Assembly: GCA_013376735.1 (NCBI GenBank)
Contig: VINJ01000001.1
Coordinates: forward strand, 806,001-870,000
Direction: 5' to 3'
Length of the DNA stretch: 64,000 bases
DNA from: a bacterium Scap17
Lineage (GTDB): Bacteria > Pseudomonadota > Gammaproteobacteria > Pseudomonadales > Halomonadaceae
In this document: positions 18,078 to 27,537 of the stretch, piece by piece
How the letters are laid out: the number at the start of each line of letters is the position of its first letter
Position numbering within the stretch: position 1 is the first letter of the stretch
Program-made: the position numbers and the translations under genes
Notes under the pieces: model-generated
The model's input: only the letters and a program-made list of their open reading frames with translations
The model's database searches: none
Told to the model about the DNA's origin: nothing

Positions 18078-19394
18078 TCAGCCCTTGTCCTGCAGGGACG
18101 GCTCGACGGCCGCCGGTGTATTGTCGGGAATCGGGCGCTCGCCGACCTTGACATCGATGTCCAACGTCTTGCCGTCACGCAGCAGGCGCAACTCCAGCGC
18201 ATTGCCGGGCTTGACGGCGGCGATGTCGGCCATGGCCAGGCGAGCATCCAGCAGGCGCTTGCCGCCGATGGCGGTCAGGATATCGCCCGGGCGCAGGCCG
18301 GCGCGCGCGGCAGGGCCGTCACGCAGCACGGCGGCCACCACCACGCCTTGCGGGGCGCTCAGGCCGAAGGAGTGCGCCAGCGACGGCGTCAGCTCCTGGA
18401 CTTCCAGGCCCAGCCAGCCACGAATCACGCGGCCGTGGTCGACCAGCGCTTCGAGGATGTCACGTGCCAGGTTGGCGGGGATGGCGAAGCCGATGCCCTG
18501 CGAGCCCCCGGAGCGCGAATAGATGGCGGTATTGATGCCGACCAGCGAGCCGTCGGTATTGATCAGCGCGCCGCCGGAGTTGCCGGGGTTGATCGCGGCA
18601 TCGGTCTGGATGAAGTCTTCATAGGCGTTCAGGCCAAGATGATTGCGTCCGGTGGCCGAGATGATCCCCATGGTGACCGTCTGGCCGACTCCGAAGGGAT
18701 TGCCGATCGCCAGCGAGACATCGCCGACGTGCACCTGGGTGGAATCGGCAATCGCCACGGTGGGCAGGTTGTCGAGGTCGATCTTGAGCGCCGCGAGGTC
18801 GGATTCCGGGTCCACGCCCACGACCTTGGCGAATGTCTCGCGGCCATCGCGCAGGGCGACCTGGATCTGGTCGGCACCCTGGATGACGTGATTGTTGGTC
18901 AGGATGTAGCCGTCGCTGGAGAGAATGACGCCGGAGCCCAAACTCGACAGCATGCGCTGGCTGCGCAGTGCGTCTTCGCCGTAGAACTGGTTGAAGAAGG
19001 GGTCGGACATCAGCGGATGCTTGCTGTCGTCCTTGATCTCGCGCGAGGAATAGATGTTGACCACCGCCGGAGCGGCGGCGTCCACCGCGGCCTGATAGCT
19101 GGCCGGGCCGCTGTTGCGCTGCAGCGGCGGTGCTTCACGCAGTACCGGGTCTGCCGACTCTTCGCGCTGCGCCGCTGACAGCGTCAGGCTCGGAGGCGGC
19201 AGCACCTGCTGATTGGCGGCAGAGTTCCGTGACGGGCTCGGATAGGGGGTGTTGCCTGCCTGCTCGCTCTGCTGCGGGGCGGGTTCGCCCAGACCCAGCG
19301 TCGGAAAGCGATCCAGCACGACGACGGCCAGCAGGACGCCGGTGACGACGGGCCACAGTAGCGGGAGCAGTGTGCTGCGAAGAGAACGGGGCAT
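18078..19394 (-). CDS. degS: Periplasmic serine protease DegS/AlgW
   Basis: A 438-residue trypsin-like protease with one N-terminal membrane anchor (about 11-27), a Pro/Ser-rich linker, the triad H169 (TNNHV), D199 (ESDLAALKID) and S273 (NPGNSGGAL), and a single PDZ domain near 320-420 (GLEVQELTPSLA, GLRPGDILTAIGG). One PDZ plus an anchor fits DegS/AlgW better than DegP/DegQ. It senses outer membrane protein C-termini and cleaves the anti-sigma factor RseA/MucA. It is longer than E. coli DegS (355 residues), mainly through the linker before the protease domain. The ATG at 19394 begins the anchor directly. Confidence 0.92.
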   Translation of the reverse strand: MPRSLRSTLLPLLWPVVTGVLLAVVVLDRFPTLGLGEPAPQQSEQAGNTPYPSPSRNSAANQQVLPPPSLTLSAAQREESADPVLREAPPLQRNSGPASYQAAVDAAAPAVVNIYSSREIKDDSKHPLMSDPFFNQFYGEDALRSQRMLSSLGSGVILSSDGYILTNNHVIQGADQIQVALRDGRETFAKVVGVDPESDLAALKIDLDNLPTVAIADSTQVHVGDVSLAIGNPFGVGQTVTMGIISATGRNHLGLNAYEDFIQTDAAINPGNSGGALINTDGSLVGINTAIYSRSGGSQGIGFAIPANLARDILEALVDHGRVIRGWLGLEVQELTPSLAHSFGLSAPQGVVVAAVLRDGPAARAGLRPGDILTAIGGKRLLDARLAMADIAAVKPGNALELRLLRDGKTLDIDVKVGERPIPDNTPAAVEPSLQDKG

Positions 19395-19580
19395 CGGATT
19401 ACCTGATGAAAAGTCCGCGCACCGACGCGATGCTGCGGACATGAAGATGAATGGCCTGAAACTCCACGTGCCACGCGAAGGGATGGCCCCGGTCAAGGCG
19501 CGGCACGCTTACATGGCGCCGATGCGCCGTTACAATGCTCGCCAGTGTAACACTCGATGACTCTGACTGCTGGAGGCCCA

Positions 19581-20348
19581 ATGGCTGATCGTGACACGCT
19601 GATGAAGGCGCTGGATGGCTGTCTGGAGGCGCAGGCCTTCAAGGACTATACCGTCAATGGCTTGCAGGTGGAGGGGCGCCGCGAGGTGCGCCGCGTGATG
19701 ACTGGCGTGACGGCCAGTCAGGCGTTACTTGATGAGGCGCTCGCCTGGCAGGCCGACCTGGTGCTGGTGCACCACGGCTACTTCTGGAAGAACGAGCCGG
19801 CCCAGATCACCGGCATGAAGCGTCGGCGCCTCAAGACCTTGCTGGCCAATGACATCAATCTGGCAGCCTATCACCTGCCGTTGGATGCGCATCCGACCCT
19901 TGGCAACAATGCCCAGCTGGCCGAGCGTCTGGGGCTGGTCAGTGAAGGCTGTCTGGATGGCGTGCCCGGGCGTGGCCTGGTGCATGTCGGGCGTCTGGCT
20001 GCTGAGGTGGAAGAGCTGGACAGCACAGCGCTGGGGGCCGAGTTCAGTCGGCGTCTGGGACGTGAGGTGCTGGTCGTGGCCGGCCATGATCGTCCCATCA
20101 AGCGCATTGCCTGGTGCACCGGCGGCGCTCAGGACTATATCGGTCTGGCCATCGAGGCCGGCGCCGATGCCTTCCTCTCGGGCGAGATTTCCGAGCGCAC
20201 CACCCATAGCGCCCGTGAAGAGGGAGTGACCTACTTCGCGGCGGGGCATCATGCGACCGAGCGTGACGGTGTGCGGGCCCTCGGCGAGTGGCTGGCCGCC
20301 GAGCATGGAGTAGAGCACCGCTTCGTGGATATCGACAATCCGGCGTGA
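19581..20348 (+). CDS. Nif3-like dinuclear metal centre protein (YbgI family)
   Basis: A 255-residue Nif3/YbgI family protein with the hallmark pieces YTVNGLQVEG, MTGVTASQALLDEAL, LVHHGYFW and the C-terminal FAAGHHATERDGVRALGEWL, whose histidines and glutamate bind the two metals. It is homologous to E. coli YbgI and yeast NIF3. GTP cyclohydrolase 1 type 2 is a common database label but its reaction here is unproven. ATG 19581 has TGGAGG just upstream; an ATG at 19557 is less well supported. It lies divergent from degS. Confidence 0.92.
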   Translation: MADRDTLMKALDGCLEAQAFKDYTVNGLQVEGRREVRRVMTGVTASQALLDEALAWQADLVLVHHGYFWKNEPAQITGMKRRRLKTLLANDINLAAYHLPLDAHPTLGNNAQLAERLGLVSEGCLDGVPGRGLVHVGRLAAEVEELDSTALGAEFSRRLGREVLVVAGHDRPIKRIAWCTGGAQDYIGLAIEAGADAFLSGEISERTTHSAREEGVTYFAAGHHATERDGVRALGEWLAAEHGVEHRFVDIDNPA

Positions 20349-20362
20349 CATCTGGTGCCGGA

Positions 20363-20404
20363 AACGACAACGGCCACCTCTCGAGGTGGCCGTTGTCGTT
20401 TTCA
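20363..20404. terminator. Bidirectional terminator after the Nif3-family gene
   Basis: AACGACAACGGCCACCTC / GAGGTGGCCGTTGTCGTT with loop TC: a perfect 18-bp stem followed by TTTTC on the plus strand. It separates the convergent Nif3-family gene and zapG. Confidence 0.85.
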
Positions 20405-20436
20405 GATGCCGTGAGAGGTTCACGACAGCAGGGCGA

Positions 20437-20889
20437 TCAGATGCGCGGCGGGTTGGTGGCCGGAGTCTCGCCTTCACTCGGTTGCGGCTTGAGGCCGAAG
20501 TCCTCTGACAGAGTGCCACGGTTATCGGCGTAATCACGCGGCAGGTCGACCTTGTCGGTCTCGCTGTCGTCCGGCGTGGTGTCAGTGTCCAGCAGGCGGC
20601 GCTTGAGCTGGCTGTCATCGCACAGCGCGGTGGCGCCAGTGGCCAGATGCTGGCGCAGCTCATTGCCGGCGCGCTGGATCTGGTCGGTCAGGTCGCTGGC
20701 CTTGGAGAAGTGGTCGTTGAGGGCATCGCGGAACTGGGTCAGCTCCAGTTCGCGCTCAGCCAACTTCTGGCGGGTCTTCTGATTGCGGGCCACGTTGGCA
20801 TTCAGCAGGTGGTAGCACAAGGCGCCGATACCGATGCCAGCCAGAAAACAGGCAATGGCCAGGATCCAGTCAATGTTGCTCTCGTTCAC
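20437..20889 (-). CDS. zapG: Cell division/envelope protein ZapG (YhcB, DUF1043)
   Basis: A 150-residue protein with one N-terminal membrane helix (WILAIACFLAGIGIGALCYHLL, residues 8-29), a charged coiled coil (KTRQKLAERELELTQFRDALNDHF) and a disordered acidic C-terminus (DTTPDDSETDKVD). This is the DUF1043 layout of E. coli YhcB/ZapG, a membrane-anchored protein linked to cell division and envelope synthesis. It is next to zapE, as yhcB is next to zapE and degQ/degS in E. coli. Confidence 0.9.
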   Translation of the reverse strand: MNESNIDWILAIACFLAGIGIGALCYHLLNANVARNQKTRQKLAERELELTQFRDALNDHFSKASDLTDQIQRAGNELRQHLATGATALCDDSQLKRRLLDTDTTPDDSETDKVDLPRDYADNRGTLSEDFGLKPQPSEGETPATNPPRI

Positions 20890-21403
20890 GTCGCTCTCCT
20901 TGTGTCACGACTGCGGTGATCGTCACCGCTGGGGCATGGTAGCGCTGAGATACGATGCCGGTCTTCAATGATGTTCCATCACGCCGATCTCGGGATCGGT
21001 CTGGTGTCCAGCAGGTCAGCGCCGCTTGCCGCTGTCCTTCTTGCCTTGGTCTTTCCTAGCTCAGTCTGTAGTGCCGCTTGCGTTTCAAAAGCGTCCACGC
21101 GCCATTATATCGGTGTGGTGCAGCGATGCGTCAATTCACTCGGCGCGCGACCTTGGTCGCCTGTCGGCGCATCCGGCGGGGTGTGGGCGGATGCCAGCTC
21201 ACGCCTTGCGAGCAATGCGCGCGGCGACAGCCACCTCGCACCGCCGATTGCTGGCCGGTGAGTGGGTAAAGTGGCCATCAAGGCGTATAATGCCGCGCAA
21301 TTTCGTTCTTGCCTGCCCGCCGTGTCGGGTCAGGCGTGTTCTTGTTCCTTTTCATGTCAGGCGTGTGCCAGTAGGTGGCGCCTGACCTGCAGCGGGTTTC
21401 TCA
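20890..21403. other. Divergent 514-bp region zapG / zapE
   Basis: No gene seen. Two candidate -10 boxes stand out: TATAAT on the plus strand at 21286-21291 for zapE (no good -35), and TATAAT on the minus strand at 21104-21109 with TTGACG at 21129-21134 (19-nt spacer) for zapG. The small ORFs inside lack family features. Confidence 0.4.
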
Positions 21404-22561
21404 ATGCCAGCACCGACGCCTCTCGAGAAGTACCAGGCAGACCTCAAGCGTGATGACTTTGCCTACGATGCCGCCCAGGAAGATGCGGTCCGTCATCTGC
21501 AGCGTCTCTACGATGACCTCGTGCGCAGGCCGCGCCAGACGCCCGACAAGGTGTCCGACGCGACGGGTGGCGGCGGGCTGGGCTCCAAGGTGCGTCGTCT
21601 GTTCGGCAAGCCGTCACGCACGGCACCTGTCGATGAAGTGCCCGAGATCATGGGTCTCTACTTCTGGGGCGGTGTGGGGCGCGGCAAGACCTATCTCGTC
21701 GATACCTTCTACGAGAGCCTGCCGTTTGCCGACAAGATGCGCACGCATTTCCACCGCTTCATGCAGCGTGTCCACAATGAACTCGGCCACTACAAGGGCG
21801 AGAAGAATCCGCTGACTCTGGTGGCGGCCAAGTTCGCCGTCGAGGCGCGCGTGATCTGCTTTGACGAATTCTTCGTCAAGGACATCACCGATGCGATGAT
21901 TCTCGCCACCCTGTTCGAAGAGCTGTTCAAGCAGGGCGTGGTGCTGGTCGCGACCTCCAATATCGTGCCGGATGACCTCTACAAGGACGGCCTGCAGCGG
22001 GCGCGCTTCCTGCCGGCGATCGACCTGGTCAAGCGTCACTGCACGGTGGTCAACGTCGATTCCGGCATCGACTATCGCCTGCGCGCGCTGGAGCACGCCG
22101 AGCTCTTCCATAGCCCGCTGGGCGACGACAGTGCCGCGCGGCTGGCGCGGGAGTTCCGCTCCATCGCCGGTGCCGAAGGCCATGCTGATGAAGGCTTGAG
22201 CATCAATCACCGCGTGCTGCATGCTCTGCGTCGCCATGAAGACGTGGTGTGGTTCCACTTCGATGAGCTGTGTGATGGCCCGCGTAGCCAGAATGACTAC
22301 ATCGAGCTGGCGCGTGAGTTCCATACCGTGCTGGTGTCCGAGGTGCCGCAGATGGGGCGCGACAGTGACGACCAGGTGCGTCGTTTCATCAACATGGTCG
22401 ATGAGTTCTATGACCGTGGCGTCAAGCTGCTGATGAGCGCCGCGACGCCCGTCGAGGATCTCTACACCGGTGGCAATCTGGATTTCGAATTCCAGCGCAC
22501 GCTGTCACGCCTGCAGGAAATGCAATCACGCGAGTACCTCGCACTGCCTCACAAACCGTGA
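21404..22561 (+). CDS. zapE: Cell division ATPase ZapE (AFG1-like)
   Basis: A 385-residue AFG1-like AAA+ ATPase. Walker A is GGVGRGKT (89-96), Walker B is VICFDEFFVKD, and the downstream LVATSNIVPDDLYKDGLQRARFLPAI region is diagnostic. An insert (residues about 45-78) rich in Gly/Lys/Arg lies between the N-terminal region and Walker A. ZapE binds FtsZ in E. coli and acts on the Z ring late in division. The homologue sits just upstream of rplM in other gammaproteobacteria too. Confidence 0.95.
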   Translation: MPAPTPLEKYQADLKRDDFAYDAAQEDAVRHLQRLYDDLVRRPRQTPDKVSDATGGGGLGSKVRRLFGKPSRTAPVDEVPEIMGLYFWGGVGRGKTYLVDTFYESLPFADKMRTHFHRFMQRVHNELGHYKGEKNPLTLVAAKFAVEARVICFDEFFVKDITDAMILATLFEELFKQGVVLVATSNIVPDDLYKDGLQRARFLPAIDLVKRHCTVVNVDSGIDYRLRALEHAELFHSPLGDDSAARLAREFRSIAGAEGHADEGLSINHRVLHALRRHEDVVWFHFDELCDGPRSQNDYIELAREFHTVLVSEVPQMGRDSDDQVRRFINMVDEFYDRGVKLLMSAATPVEDLYTGGNLDFEFQRTLSRLQEMQSREYLALPHKP

Positions 22562-22586
22562 TGTCCATGACAGGGCAAAATAGCCT

Positions 22587-22615
22587 TTGTGGTAGGCGGG
22601 TATGACATGTACAAT
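22587..22615 (+). promoter_or_regulatory. Predicted sigma70 promoter of rplM-rpsI
   Basis: TTGTGG (22587-22592), 17-nt spacer, TACAAT (22610-22615). Transcription would start near 22622, giving a leader of about 190 nt before rplM. The spacing is ideal and the -10 box matches five of six bases. Confidence 0.6.
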
Positions 22616-22811
22616 GCGCGCTCGCTCGAACTGTTGACCGGTTCTCGAGCCATCCTGAGTCATTCACTCCTGATGGGCGAGGGCAGTCTGGAGATGAGAG
22701 GGCAGTGACTGCGCAAGCAGCATGCCGCTCGCTGCCAGACGTCGGGCAACCAAGAAAAATAGGGATTGGTCGCGCACACAGGTGCAAGACCCGACTATAG
22801 GTGATTCATCC

Positions 22812-23240
22812 ATGAAGACGTTTACTGCTAAGCCGCAGTCCGTCCAGCGTGACTGGTTCGTCGTCGACGCAGCCGGCAAGACGCTGGGCCGTATGGCTAC
22901 CGAAATTGCTCGTCGCCTGCGCGGCAAGCATAAAGCCGAGTACACTCCGCACGTTGACACTGGCGATTACATCGTCGTCATCAACGCCGAGAAAGTCGCT
23001 GTGACTGGTCGCAAGGCAGAAGCCAAGACCTACTACCGTCACACCGGTTACCCGGGTGGCCTGCGCTCCATGAACTTCAACCAGATGATCGACCACAAGC
23101 CTGAGCGCGTGATCGAACTGGCTGTCAAGGGCATGCTGCCGAAGGGTCCGCTGGGTCGTGCCATGCAGTCCAAGCTGAAAGTCTATGCTGGCTCCGAGCA
23201 TCCGCACGCTGCGCAGCAGCCGCAAGAACTGAACATCTGA
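22812..23240 (+). CDS. rplM: 50S ribosomal protein L13
   Basis: A 142-residue L13 with the expected start [20 protein letters not shown] and motifs [20 protein letters not shown] and [17 protein letters not shown]. The ATG at 22812 gives exactly the usual length. It is followed 13 bp later by rpsI, the universal rplM-rpsI pair. Confidence 0.98.
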   Translation: MKTFTAKPQSVQRDWFVVDAAGKTLGRMATEIARRLRGKHKAEYTPHVDTGDYIVVINAEKVAVTGRKAEAKTYYRHTGYPGGLRSMNFNQMIDHKPERVIELAVKGMLPKGPLGRAMQSKLKVYAGSEHPHAAQQPQELNI

Positions 23241-23253
23241 GGGAAGCATCGCC

Positions 23254-23643
23254 ATGACACAGCAGCACTACGGTACCGGGCGCCGCAAGACTTCTACCGC
23301 GCGCGTCTTCCTGAAGCCGGGCACCGGCAAAATCACCGTCAACCAGCGTGACCTGAACGACTACTTCGGTCGTGTGACAGGGCGTATGGTTGTCCGTCAG
23401 CCGCTCGAGCTGACCGAAACTAGCGAACAGTTTGACGTCTACGTCACTGTTGCTGGTGGTGGTGGTTCTGCCCAGGCCGGCGCTATCCGTCACGGCATCA
23501 CTCGTGCCCTGATGGCTTACAACGAAGACTTCCGTCCGACCCTCCGCGCCGCCGGTTACGTCACTCGTGACGCCCGTGAAGTCGAGCGTAAGAAAGTCGG
23601 TCTGCGCAAGGCCCGTCGTCGTCCGCAGTTCTCCAAGCGTTAA
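23254..23643 (+). CDS. rpsI: 30S ribosomal protein S9
   Basis: A 129-residue S9 ([15 protein letters not shown] start, [19 protein letters not shown] core) ending with the conserved [11 protein letters not shown] tail, whose last residues reach the P-site tRNA. AGGGAAG precedes the ATG. It ends the two-gene ribosomal operon before a strong terminator. Confidence 0.98.
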   Translation: MTQQHYGTGRRKTSTARVFLKPGTGKITVNQRDLNDYFGRVTGRMVVRQPLELTETSEQFDVYVTVAGGGGSAQAGAIRHGITRALMAYNEDFRPTLRAAGYVTRDAREVERKKVGLRKARRRPQFSKR

Positions 23644-23665
23644 GAGAACTCGCGTCGACTACAAG

Positions 23666-23703
23666 AACGTCCAGTACCCGCAAGGGTGCTGGACGTTTTT
23701 TTT
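23666..23703 (+). terminator. Intrinsic terminator after rpsI
   Basis: AACGTCCAGTACCC, loop GCAA, GGGTGCTGGACGTT then a run of eight T. A 14-bp stem with one T-G pair. Confidence 0.9.
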
Positions 23704-23758
23704 GCGGTCTCGCTGCACGATTGACGAAAGCGGCTTTGGTCAAGGTGGCTTTCTTGAG

Positions 23759-23787
23759 TTGTGAGTGCTCTGTTCTTGCCCTTTAAT
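23759..23787 (+). promoter_or_regulatory. Predicted sigma70 promoter of petABC
   Basis: TTGTGA (23759-23764), 17-nt spacer, TTTAAT (23782-23787), about 75 nt upstream of petA. The -10 box matches five of six consensus bases. Confidence 0.55.
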
Positions 23788-23860
23788 ACAAGCAAGCATC
23801 AAGTGCTCGGCAAGTGGATGGCCCAGCATCAAGCGGTAGTGTTTGGGAGATAACAATAAA

Positions 23861-24457
23861 ATGTCAGATCAAGTCGTGAACCGAGGGCGACGCCGCTTCC
23901 TCGTCAGCGCAACCACCGTGGTCGGGGCGGTAGGGGTGGTCGGTATCGCAACGCCCTTCCTGGCGTCCTGGCAGCCAAGTGCGCGTGCTCGCGCGGCAGG
24001 CGCGCCTGTCACGGCGGATATCTCGCGGCTGGCACCCGGCCAGCAGATGACCATCGAGTGGCGCGGCAAGCCGGTGTGGGTGGTGCGTCGCACCCCCGAG
24101 ATGATCGCCGATATCCGCGCCATCCCCCCCGCAGAGTTGCAGGACCCCGAGTCACTGCGTCCCCAGCAGCCCCCTTATGTCGATGCCGTGCTGCGTTCCA
24201 TCAAGCCGGAATATGTGGTGTTGGTGGGTATCTGCACGCACCTGGGCTGCTCGCCTGGCTATCGTCCCGAGATTGGTGCGGCGGATCTTGGCGCGGACTG
24301 GCCGGGCGGCTATCTGTGTGCCTGTCATGGGTCCAGGTTCGATCTCGCCGGGCGAGTCTTCACCGGAGTGCCGGCACCTTCGAATCTGGAGGTGCCGCCG
24401 CATCGCTACGAGAGCGAGCAGGTACTGGTGGTGGGTGTCGACGAGGAGGCTGCCTGA
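23861..24457 (+). CDS. petA: Ubiquinol-cytochrome c reductase iron-sulfur (Rieske) subunit
   Basis: A 198-residue Rieske protein. The twin-arginine region GRRRFLVSAT and the following hydrophobic segment (about 17-36) form an uncleaved Tat anchor. Box 1 CTHLGC (125-130) and box 2 CACHGS (153-158) hold the [2Fe-2S] cluster ligands C125, H127, C153 and H156, with C130/C155 for the disulfide. It carries electrons from quinol to cytochrome c1. Start ATG 23861; a TTG at 23843 is unlikely. It overlaps petB by one base. Confidence 0.96.
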   Translation: MSDQVVNRGRRRFLVSATTVVGAVGVVGIATPFLASWQPSARARAAGAPVTADISRLAPGQQMTIEWRGKPVWVVRRTPEMIADIRAIPPAELQDPESLRPQQPPYVDAVLRSIKPEYVVLVGICTHLGCSPGYRPEIGAADLGADWPGGYLCACHGSRFDLAGRVFTGVPAPSNLEVPPHRYESEQVLVVGVDEEAA

Positions 24458-25719
24458 TGGGGAATCCAAACCGTGCCAAGGCGCCACGCGGCATCATGCG
24501 CTGGATCGATGACCGCCTGCCGGCCACCCAGTTTCTGCAGGACCATCTGACCGGCTACTACGCGCCGAAGAACTTCAACTTCTTCTACTTCTTCGGCTCG
24601 CTGGCCTTGCTGGTGCTGGTCAATCAGATATTGACCGGCATCTGGCTGACGATGAGCTATACGCCGAGTGCCGAGGAGGCCTTTGCCTCCATCGAGTACA
24701 TCATGCGCGATGTGGAGTACGGCTGGTTGATCCGCTACATGCATTCCACCGGCGCCTCGGCCTTCTTTGTTGTCATCTATCTGCACATGTTCCGTGGCCT
24801 GCTGTATGGCTCCTACCGTGCGCCTCGCGAGCTGGTCTGGATCTTCGGCATGTGCATCTATCTGGCGCTGATGGCCGAGGCCTTCATGGGCTATCTGCTG
24901 CCCTGGGGGCAGATGTCCTACTGGGGTGCGCAGGTGATCATCTCGCTGTTCACGGCGATTCCGGTCATCGGGGCAGACCTGGCGCAGATGATTCGTGGCG
25001 ACTATCTGATCTCGGGAATCACCCTGAACCGCTTCTTTGCGCTGCATGTCATTGCCTTGCCGCTGGTGATCGTCGGGCTGGTGGTGCTGCATCTGGTGGC
25101 GCTGCATGAGGTGGGCTCGAACAACCCCGATGGCATCGAGATCAAGGACCGGAAGGATGAGGCGGGGCAGCCCCTGGATGGCATTCCGTTCCATCCCTAT
25201 TACACGGTGAAGGACCTCGTCGGCGTCGGCGTATTCCTGTTCGTGTTCTGTGCAGTGATCTTCTATTTCCCCGAAGGCGGCGGCTACTTCCTGGAGACGC
25301 CGAACTTCGAACCGGCCAATTCGCTCAAGACGCCCGAGCACATCGCGCCGGTGTGGTACTTCACGCCGTTCTACGCCATGTTGCGCGCGGTCAATTACCC
25401 GCTGTTCGGCGTGGATGCCAAGTTCTGGGGCGTGGTGGTCATGGGGCTGGCGATCGCTATCCTGTTCGTGCTGCCGTGGCTGGATCGCTCGGCGGTGCGC
25501 TCGATCCGCTACAAGGGCTGGCTGTCGCGTGTCGCCATCGTCATCTTCGTGGTCAGTTTCGTGACGCTGGGCGTGCTGGGGGTGATGCCGCCCACGCATG
25601 AGCGCACGATCATCGCGCAGCTGGCGACCGTGGCATATTTCGCCTTCTTCATACTGATGCCGCTGTATACGCGCTTCGAGACGACGCGAGCGGTGCCTGA
25701 CAGGGTGACGGGCCGATGA
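24457..25719 (+). CDS. petB: Cytochrome b subunit of the bc1 complex
   Basis: A 420-residue cytochrome b with eight predicted membrane helices. Heme-ligand histidines are expected in helix B (YMHSTGASAFFVVIYLHMFRG) and helix D (FFALHVIALPLVIVGLVVLHLVALH, quoted here in part). The Qo-site PEWY position reads PVWYF (APVWYFTPFYAMLR), a common bacterial variant. It holds both quinone sites. The ATG at 24457 overlaps the petA stop (TGATG), and the end overlaps petC by 4 bp. Confidence 0.96.
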   Translation: MGNPNRAKAPRGIMRWIDDRLPATQFLQDHLTGYYAPKNFNFFYFFGSLALLVLVNQILTGIWLTMSYTPSAEEAFASIEYIMRDVEYGWLIRYMHSTGASAFFVVIYLHMFRGLLYGSYRAPRELVWIFGMCIYLALMAEAFMGYLLPWGQMSYWGAQVIISLFTAIPVIGADLAQMIRGDYLISGITLNRFFALHVIALPLVIVGLVVLHLVALHEVGSNNPDGIEIKDRKDEAGQPLDGIPFHPYYTVKDLVGVGVFLFVFCAVIFYFPEGGGYFLETPNFEPANSLKTPEHIAPVWYFTPFYAMLRAVNYPLFGVDAKFWGVVVMGLAIAILFVLPWLDRSAVRSIRYKGWLSRVAIVIFVVSFVTLGVLGVMPPTHERTIIAQLATVAYFAFFILMPLYTRFETTRAVPDRVTGR

Positions 25720-26528
25720 ACGCGCTGATGAGTGGGGCAAGGGAGTGGCTCAAACGCGGGCTGGCAGCAGGGTTGCTGGCCGTAGTGAGCCTGATGGGGG
25801 CGGGTATGGTGAGCGCGGCCAGCAGCGCGGTGCCGCTGGAGACGATGGAGCCGGATCTGCATGATCAGCCCTCGCTGCAGCGAGGCATGCAGCTTTACAC
25901 CAACTACTGCCTCGGCTGTCATAGCCTGCAGTATCAGCGTTACTCGCGTGCCGCGGAGGACCTGGGGATGCCCGAGGACCTGGTCGAGCAATACCTGATT
26001 CTCTCGCCAGCGCTCAAGATCAATGACACCATGCGTACGGGCATGCAGAAAGAAGACGCGGCCGGCTGGTTCGGCACGCCGCCACCGGATCTGTCGCTCG
26101 AGGCGCGTCTGCGCGGCACGGACTGGATCTACACCTATCTGAAGAGCTTCTATCGCGATGCGTCACGTCCGTGGGGCGTGAACAATGCGGTCTTCCCCCA
26201 GGTCGGCATGCCGCATGTGCTGGAATCGCTGCAGGGCGTGCAGGAAAAGGTCTGTGGACAGACTGATATGGCGGTAGCGGGGGCGGAGATCGATCCCGGC
26301 ACGGGGCGTTATGCCTCCTGTGATATCCTAGAGATCACCCAGCCTGGCAGCATGACGGCAGGGGAATTCGATCAAGCGATGTGGGATCTGACCAATTTTC
26401 TGGCCTATGTCGGCGAGCCTTCGCGACTCAAGGCTGAGAGCATGGCCCCCAAGGTGTTAATATTCATTCTGATCTTTACCTTGCTGGCGTATCTTCTCAA
26501 GAAGAAATACTGGCGCGACATTCATTGA
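25716..26528 (+). CDS. petC: Cytochrome c1 subunit of the bc1 complex
   Basis: A 270-residue cytochrome c1. An N-terminal signal/membrane segment (about 13-35) precedes the heme site CLGCH (C65, C68, H69); the distal methionine should lie in the second half near PQVGMPHVL. A C-terminal anchor (VLIFILIFTLLAYLL) precedes the KKKYWRDIH end. It passes electrons to soluble or membrane cytochrome c. The ATG overlaps the petB stop (ATGA). Confidence 0.96.
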   Translation: MNALMSGAREWLKRGLAAGLLAVVSLMGAGMVSAASSAVPLETMEPDLHDQPSLQRGMQLYTNYCLGCHSLQYQRYSRAAEDLGMPEDLVEQYLILSPALKINDTMRTGMQKEDAAGWFGTPPPDLSLEARLRGTDWIYTYLKSFYRDASRPWGVNNAVFPQVGMPHVLESLQGVQEKVCGQTDMAVAGAEIDPGTGRYASCDILEITQPGSMTAGEFDQAMWDLTNFLAYVGEPSRLKAESMAPKVLIFILIFTLLAYLLKKKYWRDIH

Positions 26529-26743
26529 TGGCCCCCGGGGCGGGGTCTCAGTGATAATGGCGAGCCGGCAGTGACGGGCGCGCGGCTGATCAGTCGCGCG
26601 CCCGCTTGCGTCGCCTCGAGGTGGCGCAGGCTGACCCTCTGGCAGGGCCCGTTGTGACAAGGGCAGGCCAGAGGAAACTTATCCCCGTTTGTCAGGCCAA
26701 AAGCTGACACGGGCATGTCTCGAACAGATGCGAGGACAGTTTC

Positions 26744-27370
26744 ATGGGTGTTGTGGCCAAGCGTTCATCGATGACCTTCTACTCCGGTGGTGACGACCAC
26801 TTCAGCCACCGTGTACGGATCGTGCTGGCCGAGAAGGGTGTGGCAGTCGATATCATTGATGTGGATGATGACAGCCGTCCGGCCGAACTGGCCGACCTGA
26901 ACCCGTACAACAGTGTGCCGACGCTGCTGGATCGCGACCTGGTGCTCTACGAGTCCAAGGTCATGATGGAATATCTGGACGAGCGTTTCCCGCATCCGCC
27001 GCTGTTGCCGGTGTATCCGGTGGCGCGCGCCCAGAGCCGTCTGTGGATGCATCGCATCGAGCGCGAATGGGTGCCGATGATGGAAACCATCCAGACAGGC
27101 ACCAAGAAGGAAGCCGACAAGGCGCGCAAGGAATTGCGTGAAAGCCTGATCGGCATTTCCCCGATCTTCGACGACATGCCGTTCTTCATGAGCGACGAGT
27201 TCTCGCTGGTGGACACCTGCATTGCCCCGATCCTGTGGCGCTTGCCGACACTGGGAATCGAGCTGCCGGAGAAGCAGGTCAAGCCGCTGCTGACCTACAT
27301 GGAGCGGTTGTTCGGGCGTGATGCTTTCAAGGCGTCGCTGTCCGAGGCCGAGCGCGAGATGCGCATCTGA
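26744..27370 (+). CDS. sspA: Stringent starvation protein A
   Basis: A 208-residue glutathione-S-transferase-fold protein: thioredoxin-like N-terminal half ([40 protein letters not shown]) and a helical C-terminal half. SspA binds RNA polymerase and in E. coli supports stress and phage P1 late transcription; the catalytic Ser/Tyr of true GSTs is absent. It lies downstream of petABC after 215 bp, as in pseudomonads, and precedes sspB. Confidence 0.94.
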   Translation: MGVVAKRSSMTFYSGGDDHFSHRVRIVLAEKGVAVDIIDVDDDSRPAELADLNPYNSVPTLLDRDLVLYESKVMMEYLDERFPHPPLLPVYPVARAQSRLWMHRIEREWVPMMETIQTGTKKEADKARKELRESLIGISPIFDDMPFFMSDEFSLVDTCIAPILWRLPTLGIELPEKQVKPLLTYMERLFGRDAFKASLSEAEREMRI

Positions 27371-27537
27371 TCCGTGCGTGATCCTTCGGTCACTGATCGA
27401 TCGGTCACGCATTCGGGCTTTCGCCCTCGCTCATCAGTCTGAGGTCGATGGATGTGAGCGATGTGCGGGGCGTTGGCCCGTTGGCGGAATGGACTTCGGT
27501 CGTCGCTGACACTCATTGCAGTTCAAGAGGTTCTCCC

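Noticed and set aside
24406-25740. 444-codon minus-strand ORF across petB
   Set aside because: His/Arg/Gln-rich product opposite a fully conserved cytochrome b; a shadow frame.
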